This document shows positions 49,804 to 57,638 of a stretch of 64,000 bases of DNA, in pieces (within the stretch, counting starts at the first letter, position 1; each line of letters begins with the position of its first letter). Location of the stretch: positions 62,001 through 126,000 of the forward strand of contig DAOUGI010000019.1 of NCBI GenBank assembly GCA_034429215.1, in the 5' to 3' direction. This DNA is from JAFGOG01 sp034429215 (GTDB taxonomy: Bacteria; Chloroflexota; Anaerolineae; JAAYZQ01). A program made the translations under genes and the position numbers. A model generated the notes under the pieces. That model did no database searches, was not told the DNA's origin, and saw only the letters and a program-made list of their open reading frames with translations.

Positions 49804-50931
49804 TCATGTCAGCGCCAACACCAGCGCCAGCAGCACCCCGCCGGCCATAACGCTGCCCAACTGGCCGGCGGTATTGGCCCCCATGGCGTGCATCAGGATA
49901 TAGTTGTCGAAATCCTCGTCCTGGGCTACCCGCGCCGCCAGCCGGCCCGCCATCGGAAAGGCGCTGATCCCCGCCGCCCCGATCAACGGGTTGATCGTCC
50001 GGCCGCTGAGGGCGCACATCAGCTTGCCAAACAGAAGCCCGGCCACCGTGTCCAGCACAAAGGCGACCAGCCCCAACCCCAGGATGCTCAGCGTAGTCCA
50101 GTTCAAAAAGGCAGCCGCCCCCATCGTCGAGCCGATGGTCAGCCCCAGGAACAGCGTCGCCGTGTTGATGATCTCGTTCTGCGCCGCCTTGCTCAGCCGG
50201 TCCACCACCCCGCTCTCGCGCAGCAGGTTGCCCAACATCAACATACTGATCAGTGGGGTGGCATCGGGCACCAGCAGGCCGGCAACAAGGGTGATGACCA
50301 CCGGAAAGGCGACCAGCACCCGCCGGTCGACCGGCCGGGGAGTATAGGCCATCCGGACGCGGCGCTCGGCCCTGGTCGTCAGCAGCTTCATCAGCGGCGG
50401 CTGGATGATCGGGATCAGGCTCATATAAGAGTAGGCCGCTACCGCAATGGGCGCCAGCAGCTCGGGCGCCAGCTTGGTGGCGACAAAGATCGAGGTCGGC
50501 CCGTCGATCGCCCCGATGACTCCAATCGACGCGGCCTCGTTGAGGGGAAAGCCGAGCAAGGTCGCCAGCAGCAGCGTGCCAAAGATGCCGAACTGGCCGG
50601 CCGCGCCCAGCAGCGCCATCTTGGGCTGGGCCAGCAGCGGGCTAAAGTCGATCATCGCCCCAACGCCGATAAAGATCAGCAACGGGAACAGCTCGGTGCT
50701 GATCCCGGCCCGGTACAACACCCCGAACAGGCCGTTGGGTTCCGACATGCCGGTCAAGGGGATGTTCGCCACGATACAGCCAAAGCCGATCGGCAGCAGC
50801 AGCACCGGCTCATACTCTTTGACGACGGCGAGCACGATGAGGATGGCGCCCACCGCGATCATAACCGCGTTGCCGGCGGTGAAAGTGGTCAGCCCTTTGG
50901 CCAGCTCATCCAGCAGATGGGATAGGTCCAT
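49804..50931 (-). CDS. Na+-translocating acyl-CoA decarboxylase beta subunit
   Basis: A 375-residue integral membrane subunit of the OadB/MmdB/GcdB family with about nine to eleven helices. It has VANIPLTGM, IFIGVGAMIDFSPLLAQPK, GAIDGPTSIFVATKLAP (the conserved substrate and Na+ site region), YSYMSLIPIIQPP and GTM...LGLGLVAF, and ends FPMAGRLAARVAQDEDFDNYILMHAMGANTAGQLGSVMAGG. It couples decarboxylation of carboxybiotin to Na+ export. It begins one base before the biotin-carrier stop (50932). The last gene of the four-gene operon. Confidence 0.93.
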   Translation of the reverse strand: MDLSHLLDELAKGLTTFTAGNAVMIAVGAILIVLAVVKEYEPVLLLPIGFGCIVANIPLTGMSEPNGLFGVLYRAGISTELFPLLIFIGVGAMIDFSPLLAQPKMALLGAAGQFGIFGTLLLATLLGFPLNEAASIGVIGAIDGPTSIFVATKLAPELLAPIAVAAYSYMSLIPIIQPPLMKLLTTRAERRVRMAYTPRPVDRRVLVAFPVVITLVAGLLVPDATPLISMLMLGNLLRESGVVDRLSKAAQNEIINTATLFLGLTIGSTMGAAAFLNWTTLSILGLGLVAFVLDTVAGLLFGKLMCALSGRTINPLIGAAGISAFPMAGRLAARVAQDEDFDNYILMHAMGANTAGQLGSVMAGGVLLALVLALT

Positions 50932-51399
50932 TTAGGGCGCAAACTCCACCAGCAGCTCCTGGTGCTTGACGTGCTGGCCCACCGTCACGTGCACCTCGGC
51001 GATCTGGCCGGCGCGCGTGGCTCGTATGGCATTTTTCATCTTCATCGCTTCGAGCACACACAGCTCGTCGCCGACCTGCACCTTAGCGCCGGGCTTGACG
51101 GCGATGGCGACAATGACGCCGGGGATTGGCGCCCGAGCCCCAAGCGCCTTGTCGCCGCCCAATGCCGGAGCAGGGCTGGGCGCACTGCGGGGGATGGGCG
51201 CACTGGCGGGCACCCCCACACCATCCGGCTTGCTGGGCAGGGGCGCACGGCCGTGCGTCCCTGCAGGGCCGGACACCTCCGCAGCTTCCGGCCAAACCTC
51301 AAACCGCTCGCCGTCGACCGTCGCCACGATGGGCCGGGCATCCAGATCATCTACCTCGACCTCAAACACCTGGCCTTCAATTTGTACCTTTAGTTTCAT
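50932..51399 (-). CDS. Biotin carboxyl carrier subunit of Na+ decarboxylase
   Basis: A 155-residue biotin carrier. An N-terminal beta-rich half (KVQIEGQVFEVEVDDLDARPIVATVDGE) leads to a Pro/Ala-rich linker (about 55-85) and the biotinyl domain with EAMKMKNAIRA, whose second Lys takes biotin. It shuttles CO2 from the carboxyltransferase to the membrane beta subunit. The ATG start overlaps the upstream OadG-type gene by four bases (ATGA). It corresponds to MmdC or GcdC. Confidence 0.92.
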   Translation of the reverse strand: MKLKVQIEGQVFEVEVDDLDARPIVATVDGERFEVWPEAAEVSGPAGTHGRAPLPSKPDGVGVPASAPIPRSAPSPAPALGGDKALGARAPIPGVIVAIAVKPGAKVQVGDELCVLEAMKMKNAIRATRAGQIAEVHVTVGQHVKHQELLVEFAP

Positions 51400-51785
51400 C
51401 GAGCTCGACCTCGCGGAAAGATGCGCAGGCTCTTGGCGCGCTGCACCACCTGCCAGGCGCTGGCTTGTGCACTGGGCGATGTAAGGCGCGCCGGCAATCC
51501 TGCCGTCCCGCTTCGCCGCGCCAGGGCAACCGCCACGGCAGCGACCGCGGCCCGCCGCCTCAGCCCGCCGTCTACAGGGGTATCCTCACGACGCAAATCA
51601 CCATCAGGGGATGGTTGCTCTGCATCAACCAATCCTTCGTGTCCTTCGTGTCCCTTGTGGTTTAGTCTTTCATTCGTGAGGCGAACCATGGCCGCCATCA
51701 GCAGCCAAAACAGGATGATCGAGCCGAACACCAGGCCCATGCCGATGCCGGTGATCTGGAGAGCGAGCGACAAATTCTGCGCCAC
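51396..51785 (-). CDS. OadG-type small membrane subunit of Na+ decarboxylase
   Basis: A 129-residue protein. One hydrophobic helix (about 10-32, GIGMGLVFGSIILFWLLMAAM) near the N-terminus is typical of OadG. A basic, Ala/Arg-rich C-terminus follows, longer than usual (OadG is often about 80-100 residues). The sequence around 42-53 (NHKGHEGHEGLVDA) is encoded by a dispersed repeat (51634-51664), so the C-terminal part may have grown by repeat insertion. It anchors the carboxyltransferase. GTG start 51785; 13 bp after the carboxyltransferase stop. Confidence 0.8.
   Translation of the reverse strand: MAQNLSLALQITGIGMGLVFGSIILFWLLMAAMVRLTNERLNHKGHEGHEGLVDAEQPSPDGDLRREDTPVDGGLRRRAAVAAVAVALARRSGTAGLPARLTSPSAQASAWQVVQRAKSLRIFPRGRAR
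51634..51664 (+). repeat. Dispersed repeat (CCTTCGTGTCC family), copy 2, inside OadG gene
   Basis: CCTTCGTGTCCTTCG continuing TGTCCCTTGTGG is the same type as 13746-13774 and 56275-56310. Here it is translated in frame as NHKGHEGHEG. Confidence 0.75.
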
Positions 51786-51798
51786 AGGCCGGCCCTAT

Positions 51799-53403
51799 CT
51801 ACAGCGGCACATTGCCGTGCTTGCGCGCCGGCGCCGTCGAATACTTGTCCCGCAGCGCAGCCAGCGCCGCGATAACCTTGCCCCTCGTCTCCCGGGGCTC
51901 GATGATGTCGTCTATGTAACCGGCGTACGCCGCCTGATAGGGGTTGTTGAACCGCTGCCGGTACCCTTCCGCCAGCCGTTGCCGCTCGGCCGCTGGGTCC
52001 GCAGCCGACCTGATCTCCCTCCCAAACAGGATGTCGACCGCCCCTTCGGCTCCCATCACCGCGATCTCGGCGCTCGGCCAGGCATAGCTCACGTCGGTTC
52101 CCAGGTACTTGCTGCTCATGACAATATAGGCGCCGCCGTACGACTTGCGCGTCGTGATGCCGATCTTGGGCACGGTCGCCTCGGAATAAGCATACACGAT
52201 CTTGGCCCCGTGGCGGATGATGCCCCGGTGCTCCTGGTCGATGCCGGGCAAAAAGCCGGGAGAATCGATAAAGGTGACCAGGGGGATATTGAAACAGTCG
52301 CACATCCGCACAAAACGGGCGATTTTGTCCGACGCGTCGATGTCGATCACGCCCGCCATGACGCTCGGCTCCTGAGCCACCAGGCCGACGGTGTGGCCGC
52401 CGATGCGGGCCAGGGCGACGATCGCATTGCGCGCCCAGGCAGGCTGCAGCTCCAAAAGCTCGCCCCGGTCGACGATGTGGGCCAGTACCTCGTGCATATT
52501 GTAGGCGACAGATGGATCGAGCGGGATGATGGCATTAAGCTCATCACCTGTGCGCAACGGGTCATCGCCGCACGGTACGTAAGGCGGATTTTCGACGTTG
52601 TTGGATGGCAGGTAGCCGAGCAGCCGCCGGCACAGCGCCAGCGCTTCCGGCTCCGACTTGGCCCCCAAATGGGCAGTGCCGCTGATCGCCATGTGCACAT
52701 CGGCGCCGCCCAGGCTCTCCTGGTCGATCACCTCGCCGGTCACCGACTTGATCACCTCCGGTCCGGTGATGAACATGAACGACTGCTTCTCGACCATGAT
52801 GATCAGGTCAGTCAGGGCCGGACAATAGGACGCGCCGCCGGCGCACGGGCCGAGCATGACGCTGATCTGGGGGATGACGCCCGAGTATTGCGAGTTGCGC
52901 TTGAATATCTCGGCATAGCCGCCCAGGCTTCGGACCCCTTCTTGGATCCGGGCTCCGCCAGAATCGATCAGGCCGACGACCGGCGCGCCGTTGTGCACGG
53001 CCAGGTCCATCGCCCGGCAGATCTTGCGGCTCTGCATCTCGCTCAGTGTCCCGCCCAGGATGGTGAAATCCTGGGCATAGACATACACCGTCCGGCCGTC
53101 GATCTGGCCATAGCCGGTGATCACCCCGTCGCCCAGGTACTTCTCGGTCACCAGATCTAGCGAGCTTGCATCCGGATCGGGGGAGGGCTGTTCCTCGGGG
53201 AGAAGAGGGTCATCATGACCAATCGTAAAAGGCTCAAGCTCGTTGAAGGTGCCGGCGTCGAGCAGCAGATCGAGGCGCTCGCGGGCAGTCAGCTTGCCCT
53301 TGGCATGCTGCCGGGCGATGCGTTCCGCGCCGCCCCCCTGCCGGGCCCTGGCGCGCAGGGCCCGCAGCTGCTGTACACGAGGATCGTGCCCTGCGTCTCC
53401 CAT
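51799..53403 (-). CDS. mmdA: Acyl-CoA carboxyltransferase alpha subunit of Na+ decarboxylase
   Basis: A 534-residue carboxyltransferase of the MmdA/PccB crotonase-like family. It opens KLTARERLDLLLDAGTF, has SGGARIQEGVRSLGGYAEIFKRN, MLGPCAGGASYCPALTDLIIM, and VTFIDSPGFLPGIDQEHRGIIRHGAKI, the two oxyanion-forming regions. Methylmalonyl-CoA or glutaconyl-CoA are the likely substrates; MmdA length and motifs fit methylmalonyl-CoA decarboxylase best, but assignment is by inference. It transfers the carboxyl group to the biotin carrier. ATG 53403 lies six bases after GGGAGG. It heads the operon mmdA - oadG - biotin carrier - beta. Confidence 0.9.
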   Translation of the reverse strand: MGDAGHDPRVQQLRALRARARQGGGAERIARQHAKGKLTARERLDLLLDAGTFNELEPFTIGHDDPLLPEEQPSPDPDASSLDLVTEKYLGDGVITGYGQIDGRTVYVYAQDFTILGGTLSEMQSRKICRAMDLAVHNGAPVVGLIDSGGARIQEGVRSLGGYAEIFKRNSQYSGVIPQISVMLGPCAGGASYCPALTDLIIMVEKQSFMFITGPEVIKSVTGEVIDQESLGGADVHMAISGTAHLGAKSEPEALALCRRLLGYLPSNNVENPPYVPCGDDPLRTGDELNAIIPLDPSVAYNMHEVLAHIVDRGELLELQPAWARNAIVALARIGGHTVGLVAQEPSVMAGVIDIDASDKIARFVRMCDCFNIPLVTFIDSPGFLPGIDQEHRGIIRHGAKIVYAYSEATVPKIGITTRKSYGGAYIVMSSKYLGTDVSYAWPSAEIAVMGAEGAVDILFGREIRSAADPAAERQRLAEGYRQRFNNPYQAAYAGYIDDIIEPRETRGKVIAALAALRDKYSTAPARKHGNVPL

Positions 53404-53459
53404 TTCATTCCTCCCCCCTGACGGGGATCTCTGAGAAATCTGTATTGTGAAGGCAATTT

Positions 53460-53488
53460 AGTATATACCCAACTGCGCGACAACGCAA
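53460..53488 (-). promoter_or_regulatory. Promoter for Na+ decarboxylase operon
   Basis: On the minus strand, TATACT (53460-53465) is preceded at 17 bp by TTGCGT (53483-53488). The predicted start is near 53453, about 50 bases before the ATG. Confidence 0.55.
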
Positions 53489-53536
53489 GTCAACCGGGCA
53501 ACGTAGGCACGGCCGGCCAAGACGGGCAGGTCACAA

Positions 53537-53565
53537 TTGACAGCGATTTCAGCCTGTGGTATACT
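53537..53565 (+). promoter_or_regulatory. Promoter for fdrA-molybdenum hydroxylase operon
   Basis: TTGACA (53537-53542) and TATACT (53560-53565) are spaced 17 bp. It is divergent to the decarboxylase promoter about 72 bp away; the spacer may hold a shared operator, though no clear palindrome is seen. Confidence 0.85.
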
Positions 53566-53606
53566 GTCGCACTAGCGCAGTCTACCAAATTACGGTGACG
53601 GTGACT

Positions 53607-55334
53607 ATGGCCATAACGACGGGGCAAATACGTTCGGGAGCTTATTACGACTCGGTTGTCCTGATGCACCTGCAACGCTCCCTGGCTGGCTTACCCGGCG
53701 TCCTCGACGCCGGCGTGGTAATGGGTACCGCGGCCAACAAAGAGATCCTGGCCCAGACCGACCTGCTGACGCCACAGGCCCAGGCCGCCGCGGCCGACGA
53801 CCTGGTCATCGTCGTCCGCGCTGACGGCGCCGCCGCTGCCCAGGCGGCTTTGGACCAAGTTGACACCCTCCTGGCCCAACGCCGCCGGACCGTCGAGACA
53901 GAGTTTCTCCCCAAGAGCCTCGAATCTGCCGCACAGATGCTGCCCGACGCCGAATGGGTGCTCATCTCGGTGGCCGGCCGCTACGCCGCCGGCGTGGCCC
54001 GCCAGGCGCTGCAGTTGGGCAAGCACGTCTTTCTCTACAGCGACAACGTCTCACTTGACGACGAAATCTCCCTCAAGCAGCTCGCCGCCGGCGCCGGATT
54101 GCTGATCATGGGGCCGGATTGCGGCACGGCCATCGTCAACGGCGTGGGGCTGGGCTTTGCCAACCGGGTGCGCCACGGGCCGATCGGGCTGGTCGCCGCT
54201 TCGGGAACCGGCTTGCAGCAGGTCAGCTCGCGCATCCACCAGTTGGGCGGTGGTCTCACCCATGCACTTGGCACCGGCGGGCGAGACCTGTCCGAGGCGG
54301 TGGGGGCCGTGACCGCCCGCCAGGGGCTCGATCTGCTCAGCCGCGACCCCGAGACGCAGGTTATTGTGCTCATTTCCAAGCCACCGGCTCCCAAGGTAGC
54401 GGATGAGCTGCTGCAGCTTGCCCGGTCGGCGGGCAAGCCGGTTGTAGTGGATTTCATCGGCTACTTGGGCCGCTCGGTGGACAACCTCCACTTTGCCAAC
54501 ACCTTTGATGAAGCAGCCGCAATGGCGGTGCAGTTGGCTGCGGGACAAGCCGGCGGCGACAATCCGGCAGAAAGCGCCGTTTCCACCGGCCAGTTTGCGC
54601 CTGGGCAGCGTTACCTGCGCGGCCTCTTCTCCGGAGGCACTCTGGCCTATGAGGCTCAGCTCCTCCTGCAAGACTATCTGCCCGGCGTCCCGATCTGGTC
54701 CAACGCGCCGCTGCGCAAGCAAGATCGCCTGGCCAGCTCGCTGGTCAGCCAAGAGCACACCATCGTCGACCTGGGCGAGGACGAGTTCACGGTAGGCCGG
54801 CCGCACCCGATGATGGACAACGACCTGCGCATCCGCCGGCTCCACCAGGAAGCCAACGACCCGGAGGTCGCCGTCATCCTGCTCGACGTGGTGCTGGGCT
54901 ACGGCGCTCATCCTGACCCGGCGGGCGAGCTGGCCCTGGCCATCGCCCAGGTCCGCAGCCACGCTGCGCAGGCCGGCCGGCGCCTGGAAGTGGTTGCATT
55001 AGTTGTCGGCACCGACGAGGACCCCCAAAACATGGCCGCCCAGTTGGAGCAGCTCCGGGCAGCGGGAGCCCGGGTCGAGACCAGCAACAACACCACCATC
55101 CGCTATACTGGACACCTCCTCCAGGCTCTCAATCCAAAATCCAAAATCGAGAAATCAAAATCGGTAAGCTTGTCAGTGCTGCAGGCGCCATTTGCCGCCA
55201 TCAACGTCGGCCTGGAGTCGTTCGCCGGCAGCCTGCAAGCGCAGGGTGCCCCGGTGAGCCAGGTCGACTGGCGGCCTCCGGCGGGGGGAAATGAACAGTT
55301 GATGGCGATCCTGGAACGGATGAGAAGGAAGTAA
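53607..55334 (+). CDS. fdrA: FdrA-type acyl-CoA synthetase-like carbamoyltransferase subunit
   Basis: A 575-residue protein of the FdrA family, built like succinyl-CoA synthetase (two CoA-binding/ligase halves). MGPDCGTAIVNGVGLGFANRV and GLVAASGTGLQQVSSRIHQLGGGLTHALGTGGRDLSEAVG are the hallmark segments. FdrA (AllF) with YlbE (AllG) and YlbF (AllH) was reported as an oxamate carbamoyltransferase in E. coli allantoin catabolism (from memory). DUF1116/YlbE lies downstream here, but no YlbF-like gene is in the window. Near residues 507-518 NPKSKIEKSKS is encoded by a dispersed repeat. ATG 53607 is chosen because GTG 53556 precedes the transcription start. Confidence 0.85.
   Translation: MAITTGQIRSGAYYDSVVLMHLQRSLAGLPGVLDAGVVMGTAANKEILAQTDLLTPQAQAAAADDLVIVVRADGAAAAQAALDQVDTLLAQRRRTVETEFLPKSLESAAQMLPDAEWVLISVAGRYAAGVARQALQLGKHVFLYSDNVSLDDEISLKQLAAGAGLLIMGPDCGTAIVNGVGLGFANRVRHGPIGLVAASGTGLQQVSSRIHQLGGGLTHALGTGGRDLSEAVGAVTARQGLDLLSRDPETQVIVLISKPPAPKVADELLQLARSAGKPVVVDFIGYLGRSVDNLHFANTFDEAAAMAVQLAAGQAGGDNPAESAVSTGQFAPGQRYLRGLFSGGTLAYEAQLLLQDYLPGVPIWSNAPLRKQDRLASSLVSQEHTIVDLGEDEFTVGRPHPMMDNDLRIRRLHQEANDPEVAVILLDVVLGYGAHPDPAGELALAIAQVRSHAAQAGRRLEVVALVVGTDEDPQNMAAQLEQLRAAGARVETSNNTTIRYTGHLLQALNPKSKIEKSKSVSLSVLQAPFAAINVGLESFAGSLQAQGAPVSQVDWRPPAGGNEQLMAILERMRRK
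55131..55163 (+). repeat. Dispersed repeat (AATCCAAAATCC type) inside fdrA
   Basis: AATCCAAAATCCAAAATCG followed by AGAAATCAAAATCG, translated as NPKSKIEKSKS. This A-rich unit contrasts with the GC-rich surroundings and resembles a repeat known from cyanobacteria and Chloroflexota. Confidence 0.7.
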
Positions 55335-55335
55335 C

Positions 55336-56217
55336 GTGAAGGAATTTGTTGCTGCTTGTGTGCAGATTGCCGTTGCGCCCAACGACGTGCAGGCGAACGT
55401 CGACAAGGGTGTGGCCTGGTTAGAGACGGCGGTCAAGGAGTTTGGGGCCGAGTTGGTTGTCTTTCCAGAAACGGTGACGACCAGTTTTGTTACCGGGCTG
55501 GATGCGAACGGCCTATGGGACCTGGTGGACGAGGCGCCCGGCCGGATCACCCGCGACGTGCAGGCGGCGGCCAAGTCGTTGGGCGTCCACGTGGTGTGGC
55601 CCACCTACCGGCGCGGGCCGGAGCGGGGCGTGGTCTATAACTCGGCGGTCCTGATCGGACCGGACGGCGAGATCATCGGCATCTACGACAAAACCCACCC
55701 CTTCCCGCTGGAGCGGTGCGACTGCGGCGGATGGGTGACGTTGGGCAACCGCGCCGACGTATTCGAGACGGCCCTGGGCAGCATCGGCATGATCATCTGC
55801 TACGACGGCGACTTTCCCGAGCTGTCCCGCCTGCTGGCCGTCAAGGGCGCCGAAGTCATCGCCCGGCCGTCGGCGCTGCTGCGAAGCTATGACATCTGGT
55901 ACATTACCAACTGCGCCCGCGCGTATGACAATCATGTGTACATGTTGGCGACCAACTCGGTGGGACCCGACGCCGGCGGCAGTTACTACTTTGGCCACAG
56001 CATGATCGTCACCCCGATCGCCTGGCGGCTGGCCCAGGCGCGCGGTGGGGAAGAGATCATCGCCGCCAAGCTCGATCCCGACCCGCTGCGCTATGTGACC
56101 TGGGGCAGCAAGAACCTGCAGGTGTTTGATCACCTCCAGGATCGCAATCTGGAGCTGTACGAGGAGATACTCAAAGAAGCGCGCTCCCGGTTTGAGCCGG
56201 GAAAACGGCTGCGCTGA
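55336..56217 (+). CDS. Nitrilase/carbon-nitrogen hydrolase
   Basis: A 293-residue nitrilase-superfamily amidase. The triad Glu-Lys-Cys is visible: VVFPETV (Glu near 46), GIYDKTHPFPLE (Lys near 119) and IICYDGDFPELSR (Cys near 155). It likely hydrolyses a ureido or amide bond, e.g. N-carbamoyl or beta-ureido compounds; specificity is not readable. GTG 55336 begins two bases after the FdrA stop and is preceded by AAGGAAG within that gene. It fits a ring-opening or deamidation step in the pathway of this operon. Confidence 0.87.
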   Translation: MKEFVAACVQIAVAPNDVQANVDKGVAWLETAVKEFGAELVVFPETVTTSFVTGLDANGLWDLVDEAPGRITRDVQAAAKSLGVHVVWPTYRRGPERGVVYNSAVLIGPDGEIIGIYDKTHPFPLERCDCGGWVTLGNRADVFETALGSIGMIICYDGDFPELSRLLAVKGAEVIARPSALLRSYDIWYITNCARAYDNHVYMLATNSVGPDAGGSYYFGHSMIVTPIAWRLAQARGGEEIIAAKLDPDPLRYVTWGSKNLQVFDHLQDRNLELYEEILKEARSRFEPGKRLR

Positions 56218-56274
56218 ACTAGAAGGAGTAGCCATATCTGGCTGGGCGTCACGAAGGATAAAATGCCATCTTAT

Positions 56275-56310
56275 CACCTTCGTGTCCTTTGTGGCCTTTG
56301 TGGTTAGATT
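56275..56310 (+). repeat. Dispersed repeat (CCTTCGTGTCC family), copy 3
   Basis: CACCTTCGTGTCCTTTG followed by TGGCCTTTGTGGTTAG. It lies in the gap between the nitrilase and DUF1116 genes, matching the copies at 13746 and 51634. Confidence 0.75.
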
Positions 56311-56329
56311 ATTCTCCAAGGAGTGAGTC

Positions 56330-57571
56330 ATGGACATTGAAAAAGCGAATCGTGAAGCCACCGAACGGATGATGGAAGCCCGCCCGGTGCTGGTGGGCTT
56401 GGGCAAAGCCCGCGACGTCATCCCCGGCATGAGGGACAACCTTCTGCTCCACGCCGGCCCGCCGATCACCTGGGACCGCATGTCGGGGCCGATGAAAGGC
56501 GCCGTCATCGGCGCCCTGATCTTTGAAGGCAAGGCCAAGGACGATGTCGAGGCGCAGGCGCTGGTGCAAGCCGGCAAGGTCGATTTCGAGCCCTGCCACC
56601 ACCACCAGGCCGTCGGGCCGATGGCCGGCATCATCTGCCCGTCGATGTCGGTGTATATCCTCGAGAACAAGACCCACGGCAACAAGTCCTTCTCGGGCCT
56701 GAACGAAGGCTATGGCAAGGTGCTGCGCTACGGCGCCTACAGCGCCGAAGTGCTGAACCGGCTGCGGTGGATGGAGGACGTGATGGGCCCCGTGCTGGCC
56801 GGAGCGCTCGATGCCAGCGGCGGGCTCGACATCCGGGCCCTCCTGGCCGAAGCGCTGCACATGGGCGACGAGGGCCACAACCGCAACAAGGCCGGCTCGA
56901 TCCTGTACACCGCCAAGCTGGCGCCGTTCATCGCCAGGGCCGCCCCCAGCCCGACGGTAGCCGCCGAAGTATTAAAGTTCTTGGGCGACAACGCGCTGAG
57001 CGTGCTCAACCCGGTGATGGCCGCCTGCAAGGGGATGGCCGATGCCGGCCACGGGGTAGAGGGCAGTACCATCGTCAGCACCATGGCCCGCAACGGCACC
57101 GATTTCGGCATCCGGGTCAGCGGGCTAGGCGACCGCTGGTTCACGGCGCCGGTGGCGGTGCCCAAGGGGCTCTACTTTCCCGGCTTTAGGGCTGAGGATG
57201 CCAGCGGCGACATTGGCGACAGCGTCATCACCGAGACGGCGGGCATCGGCGGCTTTGCCATGGCCTCGGCGCCGGCGATCGTCACCTTTGTCAGCGGCAC
57301 GCCCCAGGACGCGATCAACGCCACGCTCGAGATGTACGAGATCACCTACGCCGAGCACAAGTACTTTACCATCCCGCCGCTCGACTTTCGCGGGACGCCG
57401 GTCGGCGTCGACATCCGCAAGGTAGTGGAGAAGGGCATCACCCCACGGGTCAACACCGGCATTGCCCACAAGGACGCCGGGGTGGGGCAAATCGGCGCCG
57501 GGCTGGTGCGCCCGCCGATGGCCATGTTCGAGCAAGCGCTGGTGGCCTTTGCCCAGCAGTATGGATATTAA
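56330..57571 (+). CDS. ylbE: DUF1116/YlbE-type protein, probable carbamoyltransferase subunit
   Basis: A 413-residue DUF1116 protein, the family of E. coli YlbE (AllG), a partner of FdrA in oxamate carbamoyl transfer (family knowledge from memory). Segments include GLGKARDVIPGMRDNLLLHAGPPI, EPCHHHQAVGPMAGIICPSM, ENKTHGNKSFSGLNEGYGKVLRYGA and MGDEGHNRNKAGSIL. ATG 56330 lies seven bases after AAGGAG. It follows nitrilase by 112 bp that include a dispersed repeat, but on the same strand and presumably in one transcript with fdrA. Confidence 0.87.
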   Translation: MDIEKANREATERMMEARPVLVGLGKARDVIPGMRDNLLLHAGPPITWDRMSGPMKGAVIGALIFEGKAKDDVEAQALVQAGKVDFEPCHHHQAVGPMAGIICPSMSVYILENKTHGNKSFSGLNEGYGKVLRYGAYSAEVLNRLRWMEDVMGPVLAGALDASGGLDIRALLAEALHMGDEGHNRNKAGSILYTAKLAPFIARAAPSPTVAAEVLKFLGDNALSVLNPVMAACKGMADAGHGVEGSTIVSTMARNGTDFGIRVSGLGDRWFTAPVAVPKGLYFPGFRAEDASGDIGDSVITETAGIGGFAMASAPAIVTFVSGTPQDAINATLEMYEITYAEHKYFTIPPLDFRGTPVGVDIRKVVEKGITPRVNTGIAHKDAGVGQIGAGLVRPPMAMFEQALVAFAQQYGY

Positions 57572-57638
57572 ACATGTAGGGGCGGGGTCGCCTGTGCCGC
57601 AGTCTCTGGCGGCCCCCACCCAATCACAGGAGGATTGA

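Noticed and set aside
53556..53606. GTG 53556 as start of fdrA
   Set aside because: It lies at the -10 box, upstream of the transcription start.
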